A stretch of 64,000 bases of DNA. It comes from Mucisphaera sp965279675 (GTDB taxonomy: Bacteria > Planctomycetota > Phycisphaerae > Phycisphaerales > Phycisphaeraceae). A model generated the notes under the pieces. That model worked only from the letters and a program-made list of their open reading frames with translations. It was not told the DNA's origin and did no database searches. Below are positions 1 through 7,292 of the stretch, piece after piece (positions within the stretch are counted from its first letter, which is position 1; every line of letters begins with the position of its first letter). The stretch lies in the NCBI RefSeq assembly GCF_965279675.1, contig NZ_CBDIIJ010000002.1, positions 2,542,001-2,606,000 of the forward strand, in the 5' to 3' direction. A program made the position numbers and the translations under genes.

Positions 1-1
1 T

Positions 2-235
2 GGCGGGATGCAGATTGGCTGGGCTGATGGGCACGTGAGCATGAAGGTCATCCCGGGTTCTTCTGGGGATGAGAAGAACTACTCGCATGTCTATGCGGAG
101 ACCGGTATCGGCGATGCTACCGAGACTCTCAATGTGCGAGGCGGTGGTGGTCAGCGTGGTGGCGGTAGTGCTACACGGATTTCGTTTGATGGCCCGCAGA
201 ACTGCTTCGATCTTTGGCCTGCGAATCCGGACTAA
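2..235 (+). CDS. Prepilin-like H-X9-DG protein, C-terminal fragment
   Basis: This is the 3' end of a gene that begins before the window. Reading from base 2, it gives GGMQIGWADGH and then about 60 more residues to a TAA stop. It aligns with the C-terminus of the next gene (IQIMWADGHVS there). The conserved WADG is the end of the H-X9-DG motif of planctomycete prepilin-like proteins, and the motif His should lie just upstream of the window. The tail carries a glycine-rich patch (GGGGQRGGG) and ends in a DLWPANPD-like segment matching DLNPTNPEDF in the neighbour, so the two are tandem paralogues. Such proteins are normally pseudopilin-like and anchored by an N-terminal helix. The exact role is unknown. 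Confidence 0.75.
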   Translation, partial: GGMQIGWADGHVSMKVIPGSSGDEKNYSHVYAETGIGDATETLNVRGGGGQRGGGSATRISFDGPQNCFDLWPANPD

Positions 236-257
236 GCAACTGGCATTGTCTTTTGAT

Positions 258-291
258 CAACCCCTCGTCTTTTGGCGGGGGGTTGTCTTTT
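258..291 (+). terminator. Rho-independent terminator after first pseudopilin gene
   Basis: CAACCCCTCG (258-267) pairs with CGGGGGGTTG (276-285), a 10-bp stem with one T-G wobble around an 8-nt loop. TCTTTT follows. It sits 23 nt after the stop codon. Confidence 0.7.
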
Positions 292-479
292 GGTTGGTTG
301 GGGGGGTAAAATTGAATGTGCCTGCGAATCTTTTAGAAGGCTGTCGTGTTGCTGGTTAGACAGGTTTGTGTGGCTGGCCTGCTTTGGCGGGCTTGCTGTT
401 GGGTGTGACCGGTGATGCGTGCGGGTCGTTTTTGCGGCTCGGCTGTTGGACTGACGGACTGATCCTCGAAGGAGTCTCG

Positions 480-1520
480 ATGATGAAGCGTTCCCTAGGG
501 CTGTTGGCGGGTCGGCGTGGTTTTACGTTGATTGAGTTGCTGGTGGTGATTTCGATCATTGCTTTGCTGATTGGGATTCTGCTGCCGGCGTTGGGGGCGG
601 CGCGGAGTACAGCTCGGTTTATGCAGTCGGCGGCGAACCAGCGGTCGCTGGGTCAGGGTATGTACGTTTACGCGACGAGCAGTGCTGGATTTACCTTCCC
701 CATGTGGCAATACGGGGTTGACGGCGGCTGGGGTTTTGAGGCTGGCAATCAGATTGAGGCTTACTGGGCGACTCGACTGATTGAGCTTGGCGTGATTCCG
801 ACGCTTCAGGTGTACATTGATCCGTCATGGGAGCAGGCACACATTGGTTTTCAAGATTTGTCGTTGAACCCTTCAGAAGCGCTTGGGCAGTCGAATGTTG
901 GCAGTTCGTCATTCCGTGCCTTCAATCGTATCCACTACGGTTACAACTACGTCTACGTAGGCTCGAATCTTGGGGGGGCTATGCGTTCTGAAGGTGGTGT
1001 TGGCGATAGTGTGACGGCGACCAAGCGATTTGTCGGTAGTCGTTTCAATGCGAATATCTATGCCCCCGCGAGCCCCGACGACCTGCCGTCCGCAGCTGAT
1101 GTGATGCTGACTGGGGCGAATCGCAACTTCAACCCCAATCTGGCAGACGATGATTTCTCGGATGTTGACATTGATGGTGGCGAGATGGTTGGCAGCCATA
1201 CGACGCTTGACTCGGTGAACCTTGGTGTCGGCAACTCCGGCTGGCTGGACCCGCGGCACAATGGCGGTATCCAGATCATGTGGGCTGACGGCCATGTTTC
1301 GACCTTGTCGATTCCTGGTGCGGTTGGTGATTCCAGTGAATCCGATGCTGATCTTGCTTACGTCGGTGACACTGGCCGCCCGGGACTGGTGGGGGACCGT
1401 AACTTTGCTTCTACGATCAGCAGTGGGCAGCGTGGCGGGGGCGGCGGTTCGTCCGGCGGCGACCAGCCGCGAAATCACATGATTTTCGACCTTAATCCGA
1501 CCAACCCGGAAGACTTCTAG
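480..1520 (+). CDS. Prepilin-type cleavage/methylation domain protein with H-X9-DG motif
   Basis: This is a 346-residue type II pseudopilin-like protein. The start is ATG 480, directly followed by a second ATG, with AAGGAG at 469-474. An open frame continues upstream to 366, but it lacks pilin character. Residues about 14-40 form the classic prepilin signal: RRGFTLIELLVVISII, with cleavage expected between G and F, N-methylation of F and Glu at +5, then a hydrophobic helix. The C-terminal third holds HNGGIQIMWADG, which fits H-X9-DG. The tail is rich in Gly, Ser and Arg (GQRGGGGGSSGG). Planctomycetes carry many such genes; the subunits are thought to form T2SS-like or surface structures, but this copy's function is unknown. 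It is monocistronic, with a terminator on each side. Confidence 0.85.
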   Translation: MMKRSLGLLAGRRGFTLIELLVVISIIALLIGILLPALGAARSTARFMQSAANQRSLGQGMYVYATSSAGFTFPMWQYGVDGGWGFEAGNQIEAYWATRLIELGVIPTLQVYIDPSWEQAHIGFQDLSLNPSEALGQSNVGSSSFRAFNRIHYGYNYVYVGSNLGGAMRSEGGVGDSVTATKRFVGSRFNANIYAPASPDDLPSAADVMLTGANRNFNPNLADDDFSDVDIDGGEMVGSHTTLDSVNLGVGNSGWLDPRHNGGIQIMWADGHVSTLSIPGAVGDSSESDADLAYVGDTGRPGLVGDRNFASTISSGQRGGGGGSSGGDQPRNHMIFDLNPTNPEDF

Positions 1521-1540
1521 TTAGAACCTGAACGTTGTAT

Positions 1541-1591
1541 CAGCCCGGCTTGTGGGTCCGTTTGCGGGCTTGCAGGGCGGGCTGTTTTTTT
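1541..1591 (+). terminator. Rho-independent terminator after second pseudopilin gene
   Basis: CAGCCCG (1541-1547) pairs with CGGGCTG (1578-1584). Further imperfect pairing inside the loop includes G-U pairs. Seven T residues (1585-1591) follow immediately. Confidence 0.8.
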
Positions 1592-1646
1592 GGGGGTGGG
1601 GTGTGTTGGGTGACGTTGTGGGTTGAGGAGGTGGGGTGGTGATTGT

Positions 1647-1760
1647 CCCTAAGCTTGCGCTTAGGGCTCGTGTTGGGGTGCTCGTGGCACCCGGCGAAAC
1701 GGTGATGCGTGGTTTGGGCCCCTGGGCTTCCGCCCAGGGCTCGTGTGGGGTGGGGCTCGT
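1647..1760. repeat. Two related intergenic hairpins with a shared GGGCTCGTG flank
   Basis: CCCTAAGC-TTGC-GCTTAGGG (1647-1666) and CCCTGGGC-TTCC-GCCCAGGG (1720-1739) are perfect 8-bp stems with 4-nt loops. Each runs straight into GCTCGTGT, and further GCTCGTG copies lie nearby. The stem bases differ between copies but pairing is kept, as expected for a mobile or structured intergenic repeat family. The rest of 1592-1811 is G-rich with no credible gene. Confidence 0.55.
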
Positions 1761-1811
1761 GTTGAGCAGGGGTCGTGTGGGGGGGCGGTCTTGTGCTGCT
1801 TTGGGGTGGGA

Positions 1812-2498
1812 TTAGTTGAGGTAGATGCCGGTGTCGGTGTCGCCGGTGGCGGAGCGTAGGGCTTTGGTGACGGTATCGCGGAGGTGGTGGAGGTGGTGTT
1901 CGAGCCAGGCGGCGCGGGTGTGGGGGTTGGGTTCGGAGAGGAGTTGGTAGCGGGGTTCGGTTTCCTCGCAGAGTGTGAGGCAGGCGAGATCGATGAGGGC
2001 GTTGGTGGGGAGGTCGTGGTTGAGGAGGTTGCGGACGGCCTGGATGGCGGCGAGTTCGCCTAGCTTGGGGTCGGCGATGAGGGTTTCGAGTCTTGTGCGG
2101 GTGTCGGTGAGGTCGATCTCGAGGGTGGGGTTGGTTTCGAGAGGTTCGAGGTGGGCGAGTCGGTAGGGTTCGTGTTCGAGTTCGGTGGTGATGCGGCAGC
2201 GAGTGAGTCCCTGGAGGAGGATGTTGTAGCGGCCGTCGGGGAGTTGGGTGTCGCGGACGATATAGCCGAGGCAGGCGGCGGTGTGGAGGATGAGGTTGTC
2301 GGCGTAGTTGGATTTCCAGCGTGGGTCGTTGAAGACGGCCATGGCGATGAGGCGCGGGCCGTTGAGGGCATCTTCGACCATCGCGCGGTAGCGGGGCTCG
2401 AAGATGTGGAGTCGGATGGTGGCATGGGGCAGCAGCACGCAGTTGGCGAGCGGAAAGAGGGGGACGGGCTGGCTGAAATCCACATGCGTCTCGGGCAT
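1812..2498 (-). CDS. LON-N (PUA-like) substrate-binding domain protein
   Basis: This is a 228-residue protein made almost entirely of the N-terminal LON domain, without the AAA+ or peptidase parts of Lon protease. The start VPLFPLANCVLLPHATIRLH, then IFEPRYRAMVEDAL, is the hallmark LON-N opening (pLFPL..vLlPg..l.L.iFEpRY..mv). Stand-alone LON-N proteins are widespread and poorly characterised, and are often assumed to bind protein substrates. The ATG has no Shine-Dalgarno sequence. A TACCAT box lies 5 nt before it, suggesting a leaderless message. The gene lies downstream of the serine acetyltransferase on the same strand, separated by 132 nt of purine-biased DNA. Confidence 0.8.
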   Translation of the reverse strand: MPETHVDFSQPVPLFPLANCVLLPHATIRLHIFEPRYRAMVEDALNGPRLIAMAVFNDPRWKSNYADNLILHTAACLGYIVRDTQLPDGRYNILLQGLTRCRITTELEHEPYRLAHLEPLETNPTLEIDLTDTRTRLETLIADPKLGELAAIQAVRNLLNHDLPTNALIDLACLTLCEETEPRYQLLSEPNPHTRAAWLEHHLHHLRDTVTKALRSATGDTDTGIYLN

Positions 2499-2503
2499 GG
2501 CGG

Positions 2504-2509
2504 ATGGTA
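2504..2509 (-). promoter_or_regulatory. Putative -10 box for a leaderless LON-N transcript
   Basis: TACCAT on the minus strand is separated by 5 nt from the ATG of the LON-N gene, with no ribosome binding site between them. No good -35 is evident. Confidence 0.35.
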
Positions 2510-2630
2510 GGAGGGGTGGATGGGGTGGGGGGTGAAAAGGTTGGAGGGGAATTTGGGGGAGTGGGTTATGAGGGGGTTGTTGGTTGTTTGGAGGAAGCCC
2601 GGCCCGGCACGGGTCACCAGAATGGGTGCC

Positions 2631-3599
2631 TTAGGGGGTGGATTTATCGGTGCTTTTTTCGGGGGTTGGGATGATTCGTAGTTCGCCTTTTTTGAGGGTG
2701 ACGGTGTGTTCGGGTGGGATGGATGAGGTGATGAAGACGGATCCGCCGATGGTGGCGTGGTGTCCGATGGTGGTGTTGCCGCCGAGGATGATGGCTCCGC
2801 CGTAAATGGTGACGTCGTCTTCGATGGTTGGGTGTCTTTTTTGTCCGCGCCAGGATTGACCGCCTCGGGTGGAGAGTGCGCCGAGGGTGACGCCTTGGTA
2901 GAGCTTGACGCGGTTTCCGATCTGGCAGGTTTCCCCGATGACGATGCCGGTTCCGTGGTCGATGAAGAAGGCGTCGCCGATGGTGGCTCCCGGGTGGATG
3001 TCGATGCCGGTTTCGTTGTGGGCGACCTCGGACATGATGCGTGCGAGGAGGGGGACGCCTAGGTTGTGGAGGGCGTGGGCGATGCGGTGGACGAAGATGG
3101 CGTCGATGCCTGGGTAGCAGAAGATGGTCTCGTCCATGGAGAGGGCGGCGGGGTCGCCTTCGAAGGAGGCGTTGACGTCGATGATGAGTCGTCGGCGGAT
3201 GTCGGGTAGTTGTTCGAAGAACTGTTTGGTGATGTCGCAGGCGCGTTCGTGGCAGTCGTCGCAGTCGTCGCCTGTGCCTTCGCCGACGGTTCGGTTGAGT
3301 TCGTAGCGCAGGTTTTGTTCGGTCTGGTCGAGGAGGATGTCGTAGAGCTGCTGGATGAGTTCTTCGAGGTGTGGCTTGACGGTTTGTGCGGTGAGTCGGA
3401 CGTCGTCGAAGTAGCCGGGGAAGATGATTCTTCGGGCGAGTTCGATGGCTTCGATGGTTTTGCCGCGTGAGGGGAGGAAGGTGGCTTCGAGGTGCTGGCC
3501 GACGGCGGAGAGGGTGAAGTCGGCGGCGAGCTGCTCGGCAGTTTGGTGGGCGATGGCCTTTCGGTGATCGTCCTTGTGGTTGGGTTGTTCCTGAGTCAC
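2631..3599 (-). CDS. cysE: Serine O-acetyltransferase
   Basis: This 322-residue enzyme would transfer acetyl from acetyl-CoA to L-serine, giving O-acetylserine for cysteine synthesis. The N-terminal half is helical. From about residue 200 the left-handed beta-helix carries hexapeptide repeats with the SAT signature IHPGATIGDAFFIDHGTGIVIGE (two parts of one motif) and then YQGVTLGALS. The C-terminal extension is longer than in short SATs, as in EpsC-like forms. I chose GTG at 3599 (VTQEQPNHKD), with AAAGG just upstream. The frame stays open to 3845, but that extension is low-complexity Pro/Arg/Thr and would overlap the divergent gene. No cysK lies in the window. Confidence 0.88.
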   Translation of the reverse strand: MTQEQPNHKDDHRKAIAHQTAEQLAADFTLSAVGQHLEATFLPSRGKTIEAIELARRIIFPGYFDDVRLTAQTVKPHLEELIQQLYDILLDQTEQNLRYELNRTVGEGTGDDCDDCHERACDITKQFFEQLPDIRRRLIIDVNASFEGDPAALSMDETIFCYPGIDAIFVHRIAHALHNLGVPLLARIMSEVAHNETGIDIHPGATIGDAFFIDHGTGIVIGETCQIGNRVKLYQGVTLGALSTRGGQSWRGQKRHPTIEDDVTIYGGAIILGGNTTIGHHATIGGSVFITSSIPPEHTVTLKKGELRIIPTPEKSTDKSTP

Positions 3600-3647
3600 C
3601 TGTGGCCTTTCGGGCGGTGAGAGGGGAGGTGTTGGGGCGAAACGCCG

Positions 3648-3653
3648 ATTATA
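3648..3653 (-). promoter_or_regulatory. Putative -10 box (TATAAT) for cysE
   Basis: A perfect TATAAT lies on the minus strand in the 100-nt divergent gap, placing a start about 40 nt before the GTG. No convincing -35 lies 16-18 nt upstream. Confidence 0.4.
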
Positions 3654-3699
3654 GGAAGGGTCGTGGCGGTTATTTGTCGGCTGGTCTGGAGGCTTGTGG

Positions 3700-4500
3700 G
3701 TGTCGCAGGGTCGTTTGGGATTTGAAGAGCTTGAGGTGATGGGGGTGGGTCTTGCGCGTGCGACGGAGACGGAGGTGGTGGCGGATGTGGTGTGTCGGGC
3801 GCGGTCGGGGGTTGGTGGTTGGGTGATCACGCCAAATCTGGACATTCTGCGGCGGTGCGTGGGTGATGCGGAGGTGCGGTCGTTGGTGGGGCAGGCGGAT
3901 GTGCGGGTGGCGGATGGGATGCCGCTGGTGTGGGCGAGTCGGCTTGCGGGGCTGGGGGGTGGGAAGGGGCTGCCGGAGCGGGTGGCGGGGTCGAGTCTGG
4001 TGTGGACGGTTTGCGAGGCGGCGGCTCGTGAGGGTGTGGGGGTGGTTTTGATTGGTGGGTCGCCTGGGGATGCGGATCGGGCGGCAGGGGTGCTGCGGGG
4101 TGCCTATCCGGGCCTGGATGTGAAAAATGTTCATTGTCCGGCGATGGGATTTGAGTCGGATGCGGCGGCGATGGGGGAACTGGAGGCGATCGCGGGGCGG
4201 TCGGAGGGGTGCGTGGTGTTTGTGGGGCTGGGGTTTCCGAAGCAGGAGCGGCTGATTGAGCGGCTGCGGGTTGTGCAGCCTGGGGCGGTGTGGCTGGGGG
4301 TGGGGATTTCGTTCAGTTATGTAGCGGGGACGGTGAAGCGGGCTCCTGGTTGGGCTCGGCGGCTGGGGTTGGAGTGGATTTATCGGCTGTTGCAGGAGCC
4401 CGGGCGGCTGGCGAGGCGTTATCTGGTGGAGGGATTGCCGTTTGCGGTTCGGCTGGGTTGCTGGGCGGCATGGCGTCGGTTTCGGGGTGGCCGGTTATGA
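3700..4500 (+). CDS. WecG/TagA/CpsF family glycosyltransferase
   Basis: This 266-residue GT26-family enzyme would transfer a sugar (ManNAc or ManNAcA type in known members) to a lipid-linked acceptor in cell-surface polysaccharide synthesis. Family landmarks are WVITPNLDIL near the N-terminus, the VRVADGMPLVWASRL block, GLPERVAGSSLV, GVGVVLIGGSPGDADRAA, the FVGLGFPKQERLI motif, and a C-terminal basic amphipathic segment (PGWARRLGLEWIYRLLQEP) thought to anchor the protein at the membrane. I chose GTG 3700, with GGAGG at 3688-3692 and a 7-nt spacer. TTG 3694 and ATG 3739 are alternatives. It is the first gene of the exopolysaccharide block, although a possible promoter separates it from the next gene. 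Confidence 0.87.
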   Translation: MSQGRLGFEELEVMGVGLARATETEVVADVVCRARSGVGGWVITPNLDILRRCVGDAEVRSLVGQADVRVADGMPLVWASRLAGLGGGKGLPERVAGSSLVWTVCEAAAREGVGVVLIGGSPGDADRAAGVLRGAYPGLDVKNVHCPAMGFESDAAAMGELEAIAGRSEGCVVFVGLGFPKQERLIERLRVVQPGAVWLGVGISFSYVAGTVKRAPGWARRLGLEWIYRLLQEPGRLARRYLVEGLPFAVRLGCWAAWRRFRGGRL

Positions 4501-4533
4501 TGTGAGGTTGCGGCAACTACGGGGTTTACGGGG

Positions 4534-4562
4534 TTGGGCTTCGTTGTTTGGTGGTCTATCCT
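4534..4562 (+). promoter_or_regulatory. Candidate sigma70-like promoter for the exopolysaccharide operon
   Basis: TTGGGC (4534-4539), a 17-nt spacer and TATCCT (4557-4562) lie 30 nt before the nucleotidyltransferase-like gene. Matches to consensus are moderate. Confidence 0.35.
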
Positions 4563-4592
4563 TAAGGGGAGATCGACCCGATAGTCAGGATT

Positions 4593-5618
4593 GTGACGGT
4601 GAACACTGATCTAGCCAGTGAGGCTCGTGGTCCGGCTGTTGAGGCTGGCGAGCGTGCGGGTGTTGATGCCAGCGATGGCCCGGTGTCGTCGGTGCGCGCG
4701 GTGCTGCTGCTGGCGGGTGCGACGCGGAAGCTGGGTCTGGCGGAGGCGTTGGGGCGGTCGCCTCTGGATCTGCCGGTGACCGACGACCGGCGGATTCTGG
4801 ATTTGTGGCTTGAGCGTTTGATGGAGGTGGGGCTTGATCTTGGGATTGAGGGGCTGTCGGTTCGGGTGCTGGTGAATGAATTGGTTCCGACGCCTGTGCT
4901 GCGGGGCCCGTCGCGGGGGTTGTCGCTGACGGTTGAGCAGGATCGGCTGGAGCTTCGGGGGACAGCGGGTCTGCTGCGTGATGCGTGTTCGGCTTACGGG
5001 GACGACGCGTGGGTTCTGGTGGCGAATGCTGGGCAGATTCTGGTTTCGTCGCTGATTGAGCCGGTTCGTCGGCTGATGGGGTCGCGGGGTGAGGTTCGGC
5101 TGCTGAGGCATGAGGACGGGACGCCAGCGAGTCTGTTTCTGATCCGGTGCGGGGCCTTGCGGTCGGTGGCTCGGCAGGGGTATATCGATCTGAAGGAGCA
5201 GTTTCTGCCTCGTTTGGGGGAGCGTTCGGCGGTGATGACGGTTGATTCGCCGGCCATTTCGGTTCCGGTGCGGACGGTGTCGGACTACATCGAGGGTTTG
5301 CAGGCTTACCACCGTGAGGGGCCGTTGAGCGGGTTGTCTGAACCCTATGCGGAGGACTGGCGTAGTAGTTTTGCGGTGGTGGAAGCGGGTGCTGAGGTGG
5401 ACGAGACGGCTCGTCTGCACGACTCGGTGGTGCTGAAGGGGGGGCGGGTTGGTGCGGGCGCGACGCTGGTTCGGAGTGTGGTTTGCTCGGCGGGTCATGT
5501 CGGGCCCCGGCGGACGCAGCGTGACGCGGTGGTGGGCGGTGGTCGGCGGTCGCGGCTGGCGACGGCGGGTGATTCGGGATTGAGAGGGCGAGGACATGGC
5601 CTCCGAAGCGACAAGTAA
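4593..5618 (+). CDS. Sugar nucleotidyltransferase-like protein with beta-helix tail
   Basis: This 341-residue protein resembles NDP-sugar pyrophosphorylases (mannose-1-phosphate guanylyltransferase type). It has a Rossmann-like start (AVLLLAGATRKLGLAEALG), a middle region with DDAWVLVANAGQIL in the position of the usual LVxxGDxL, SDYIEGLQAYHREG, and a C-terminal left-handed beta-helix (AEVDETARLHDSVVLKGGRVGAGATL). The usual GGxGTRL loop is degraded, so catalysis is doubtful; it may be regulatory or scaffold-like. The last 50 residues become Arg/Gly-rich and overlap the next gene by 23 nt, so the end may be eroded. The start is GTG 4593. GTG 4599 fits AGGA (4587-4590) better. Confidence 0.65.
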   Translation: MTVNTDLASEARGPAVEAGERAGVDASDGPVSSVRAVLLLAGATRKLGLAEALGRSPLDLPVTDDRRILDLWLERLMEVGLDLGIEGLSVRVLVNELVPTPVLRGPSRGLSLTVEQDRLELRGTAGLLRDACSAYGDDAWVLVANAGQILVSSLIEPVRRLMGSRGEVRLLRHEDGTPASLFLIRCGALRSVARQGYIDLKEQFLPRLGERSAVMTVDSPAISVPVRTVSDYIEGLQAYHREGPLSGLSEPYAEDWRSSFAVVEAGAEVDETARLHDSVVLKGGRVGAGATLVRSVVCSAGHVGPRRTQRDAVVGGGRRSRLATAGDSGLRGRGHGLRSDK

Positions 5619-6561
5619 TCCGACTGCGGCAGACTCGTCGGCGTCGACTGTTTCGGCTGTTGCGGGCGGTCCGCTGACGACGTCGACGGCGAAGAGCTGG
5701 TCGCGTAACGGGTGGACGGATTTCCACTTTGTGGCGGCGATCATCGCGGTGGGGACGGCGATCTGGGTTTGTCGTCAGGCGTGGAGCGATATTTTTCTGA
5801 TCGCCTGGAACGACGAAGAGAACAGTCACATCTTCCTGGTGCCGTTTGTGATGTTCTGGCTGTTCTGGGTTCGGAAGCAGCGTTTTCGTTTCTGCTACCC
5901 GCGGGGTCACTGGTTCGGGGTGTTGCTGGTGGCGCTGGGCTGGTTTTTATCGTGGTACGGGTTTAACAACGCGGTGCAGGCTGGTTGGCACCTGGGCGCT
6001 GTGGTGATGGCGGTGGGAGGTTTGGTGTCGGTGGTGGGTACGGATGTGCTGCGGCGGTTCTTCCCGGCGTTTGTGACGCTTCTGTTTCTGGTGCCGGTGC
6101 CGGGCCTGATTCGTCAGGCGATTGCGATCCCGCTGCAGCAGTGGACGGCGGTGATTACGACGGAGACGCTGACGACCTTTGGTGTGATGGTGAGTCACTC
6201 GGGGAGTGTGCTTGAGATCAACGGGATGCAGGTGGGTATTGCTGAGGCTTGCAACGGGATGCGGATGGTGTTTGCGTTGCTGCTGGTTTCGTACGCGTTT
6301 GCGTTCGGAACGCCTCTGCGGAACTCGGTGCGGTTTTTCATTGTGCTGATCAGTCCGTTGTCGGCGATTCTTTGCAACGTGGTGCGGTTGTCGCCGACGG
6401 TTTGGGTTTACGGGGCGTTTGGTGAGGGTGCGGGGAAGATTTTCCATGACCTTGGCGGGTGGGTGATGCTGCTGGTGGCGTTTGGTCTGTTGCTGGCGGT
6501 GAAGCGGCTGTTGGAGTGGGCTCTGGTTCCCGTGACGCCTTATGTGTTGGCGAGGGATTAG
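5596..6561 (+). CDS. Exosortase, XrtU-like
   Basis: This 321-residue polytopic membrane protein belongs to the exosortase/archaeosortase family, transpeptidase-like enzymes that cut and re-anchor proteins bearing C-terminal sorting tags. The family catalytic triad is present: Cys219 in AEACNGMR, Arg264 in CNVVRL, and His284 in IFHDLGGW. An N-terminal segment, WNDEENSHIFLVPF, matches the E..H..L.P region of exosortases. About eight hydrophobic helices are apparent. ATG 5596 has GAGGGCGAGG upstream. EpsI follows 11 nt later, the usual pairing. No PEP-CTERM substrate was seen in the window, so its targets lie elsewhere. The XrtU subtype is inferred from the planctomycete context. Confidence 0.85.
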   Translation: MASEATSNPTAADSSASTVSAVAGGPLTTSTAKSWSRNGWTDFHFVAAIIAVGTAIWVCRQAWSDIFLIAWNDEENSHIFLVPFVMFWLFWVRKQRFRFCYPRGHWFGVLLVALGWFLSWYGFNNAVQAGWHLGAVVMAVGGLVSVVGTDVLRRFFPAFVTLLFLVPVPGLIRQAIAIPLQQWTAVITTETLTTFGVMVSHSGSVLEINGMQVGIAEACNGMRMVFALLLVSYAFAFGTPLRNSVRFFIVLISPLSAILCNVVRLSPTVWVYGAFGEGAGKIFHDLGGWVMLLVAFGLLLAVKRLLEWALVPVTPYVLARD

Positions 6562-6572
6562 GAGGCTTTCTG

Positions 6573-7292
6573 ATGGATGCGAAACGTGAAGCGCTTAAGT
6601 GGGGCTGGTTCGTGCCGTGTCTGGTGGCTTTGGTGCTGATGACGGGGCATGACCCTGAGCGTCAGAGTTATGCGCAGCCGGTGGATGCTCAGCCTTATCA
6701 CGACCGTGTTCGTGAAGAGGTGTTGCGTATCCCGGGCGCGTTTGACGGGTGGACGAGCGAGGTGATTGATGCGCAGCGTGAGGCGGTTCAGCTGCTGAAG
6801 CCCAACGTGATTTACAGCCGTCGGTATGAGCATTCGTCGACGGGTGAGCAGTTGAATCTGCTGATCGTGCACTGCCGTGAGGCTCGCGACATGGTGGGTC
6901 ACTACCCGCCAATTTGTTATCCGAGCAGCGGTTGGACGGAGCGTGAGGAGAGCCGGCGTCGTCTGGACATTGAGGTTCGGGGTCGTGTGATTGAGGCGAC
7001 GGAGTATGAGTTTTTCCAGTCGCTTCCTGGTTATTCGGTGAGTATCCATGTGATCAACACGATGCTGCTGCCTGACGGGCGGACGGCGTCGACGATGGAT
7101 GCGATTGCGGAGCTTGATTCGGATTACCGGCGTCGGTTTTTTGGTGCCGGTCAGCTGCAGGTGTTGATTCCGGGTGAAGAGGATCCGGCGGTTCGTGAGC
7201 GTCTGGCTCGGACCTTCATAGGTAAGAGCGTGAATGCGATCGAGGTGATCGGGTCGGCGAACATTCCGGGTCGAGGAGAAGAAGCGCGATGA
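6573..7292 (+). CDS. epsI: EpsI family exosortase-associated protein
   Basis: This 239-residue protein has one N-terminal membrane segment (about residues 9-24) and an EpsI (DUF3485) domain. The diagnostic block is HYPPICYPSSGW, with Cys and Gly-Trp conserved, and an earlier LNLLIVHCREARDMVGH. EpsI proteins accompany exosortases, fused or adjacent, and are needed for exopolysaccharide production in some systems; their biochemical role is unclear. ATG 6573 has GGAGG at 6561-6565 with a 7-nt spacer. A longer frame from 6459 overlaps the exosortase and is not used. The stop overlaps the next start by 4 nt, so translation is coupled with the Wzz-kinase. Confidence 0.85.
   Translation: MDAKREALKWGWFVPCLVALVLMTGHDPERQSYAQPVDAQPYHDRVREEVLRIPGAFDGWTSEVIDAQREAVQLLKPNVIYSRRYEHSSTGEQLNLLIVHCREARDMVGHYPPICYPSSGWTEREESRRRLDIEVRGRVIEATEYEFFQSLPGYSVSIHVINTMLLPDGRTASTMDAIAELDSDYRRRFFGAGQLQVLIPGEEDPAVRERLARTFIGKSVNAIEVIGSANIPGRGEEAR

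Noticed and set aside
366..479. Upstream extension of the second pseudopilin
   Set aside because: The prepilin signal, the AAGGAG site and tandem ATGs at 480/483 fix the start. The upstream part is not pilin-like.
2631..3845. Longer serine acetyltransferase start at 3845
   Set aside because: The added 82 residues are low-complexity Pro/Arg/Thr with no family match and would overlap the divergent WecG gene. GTG 3599 with AAAGG upstream gives the expected N-terminus.
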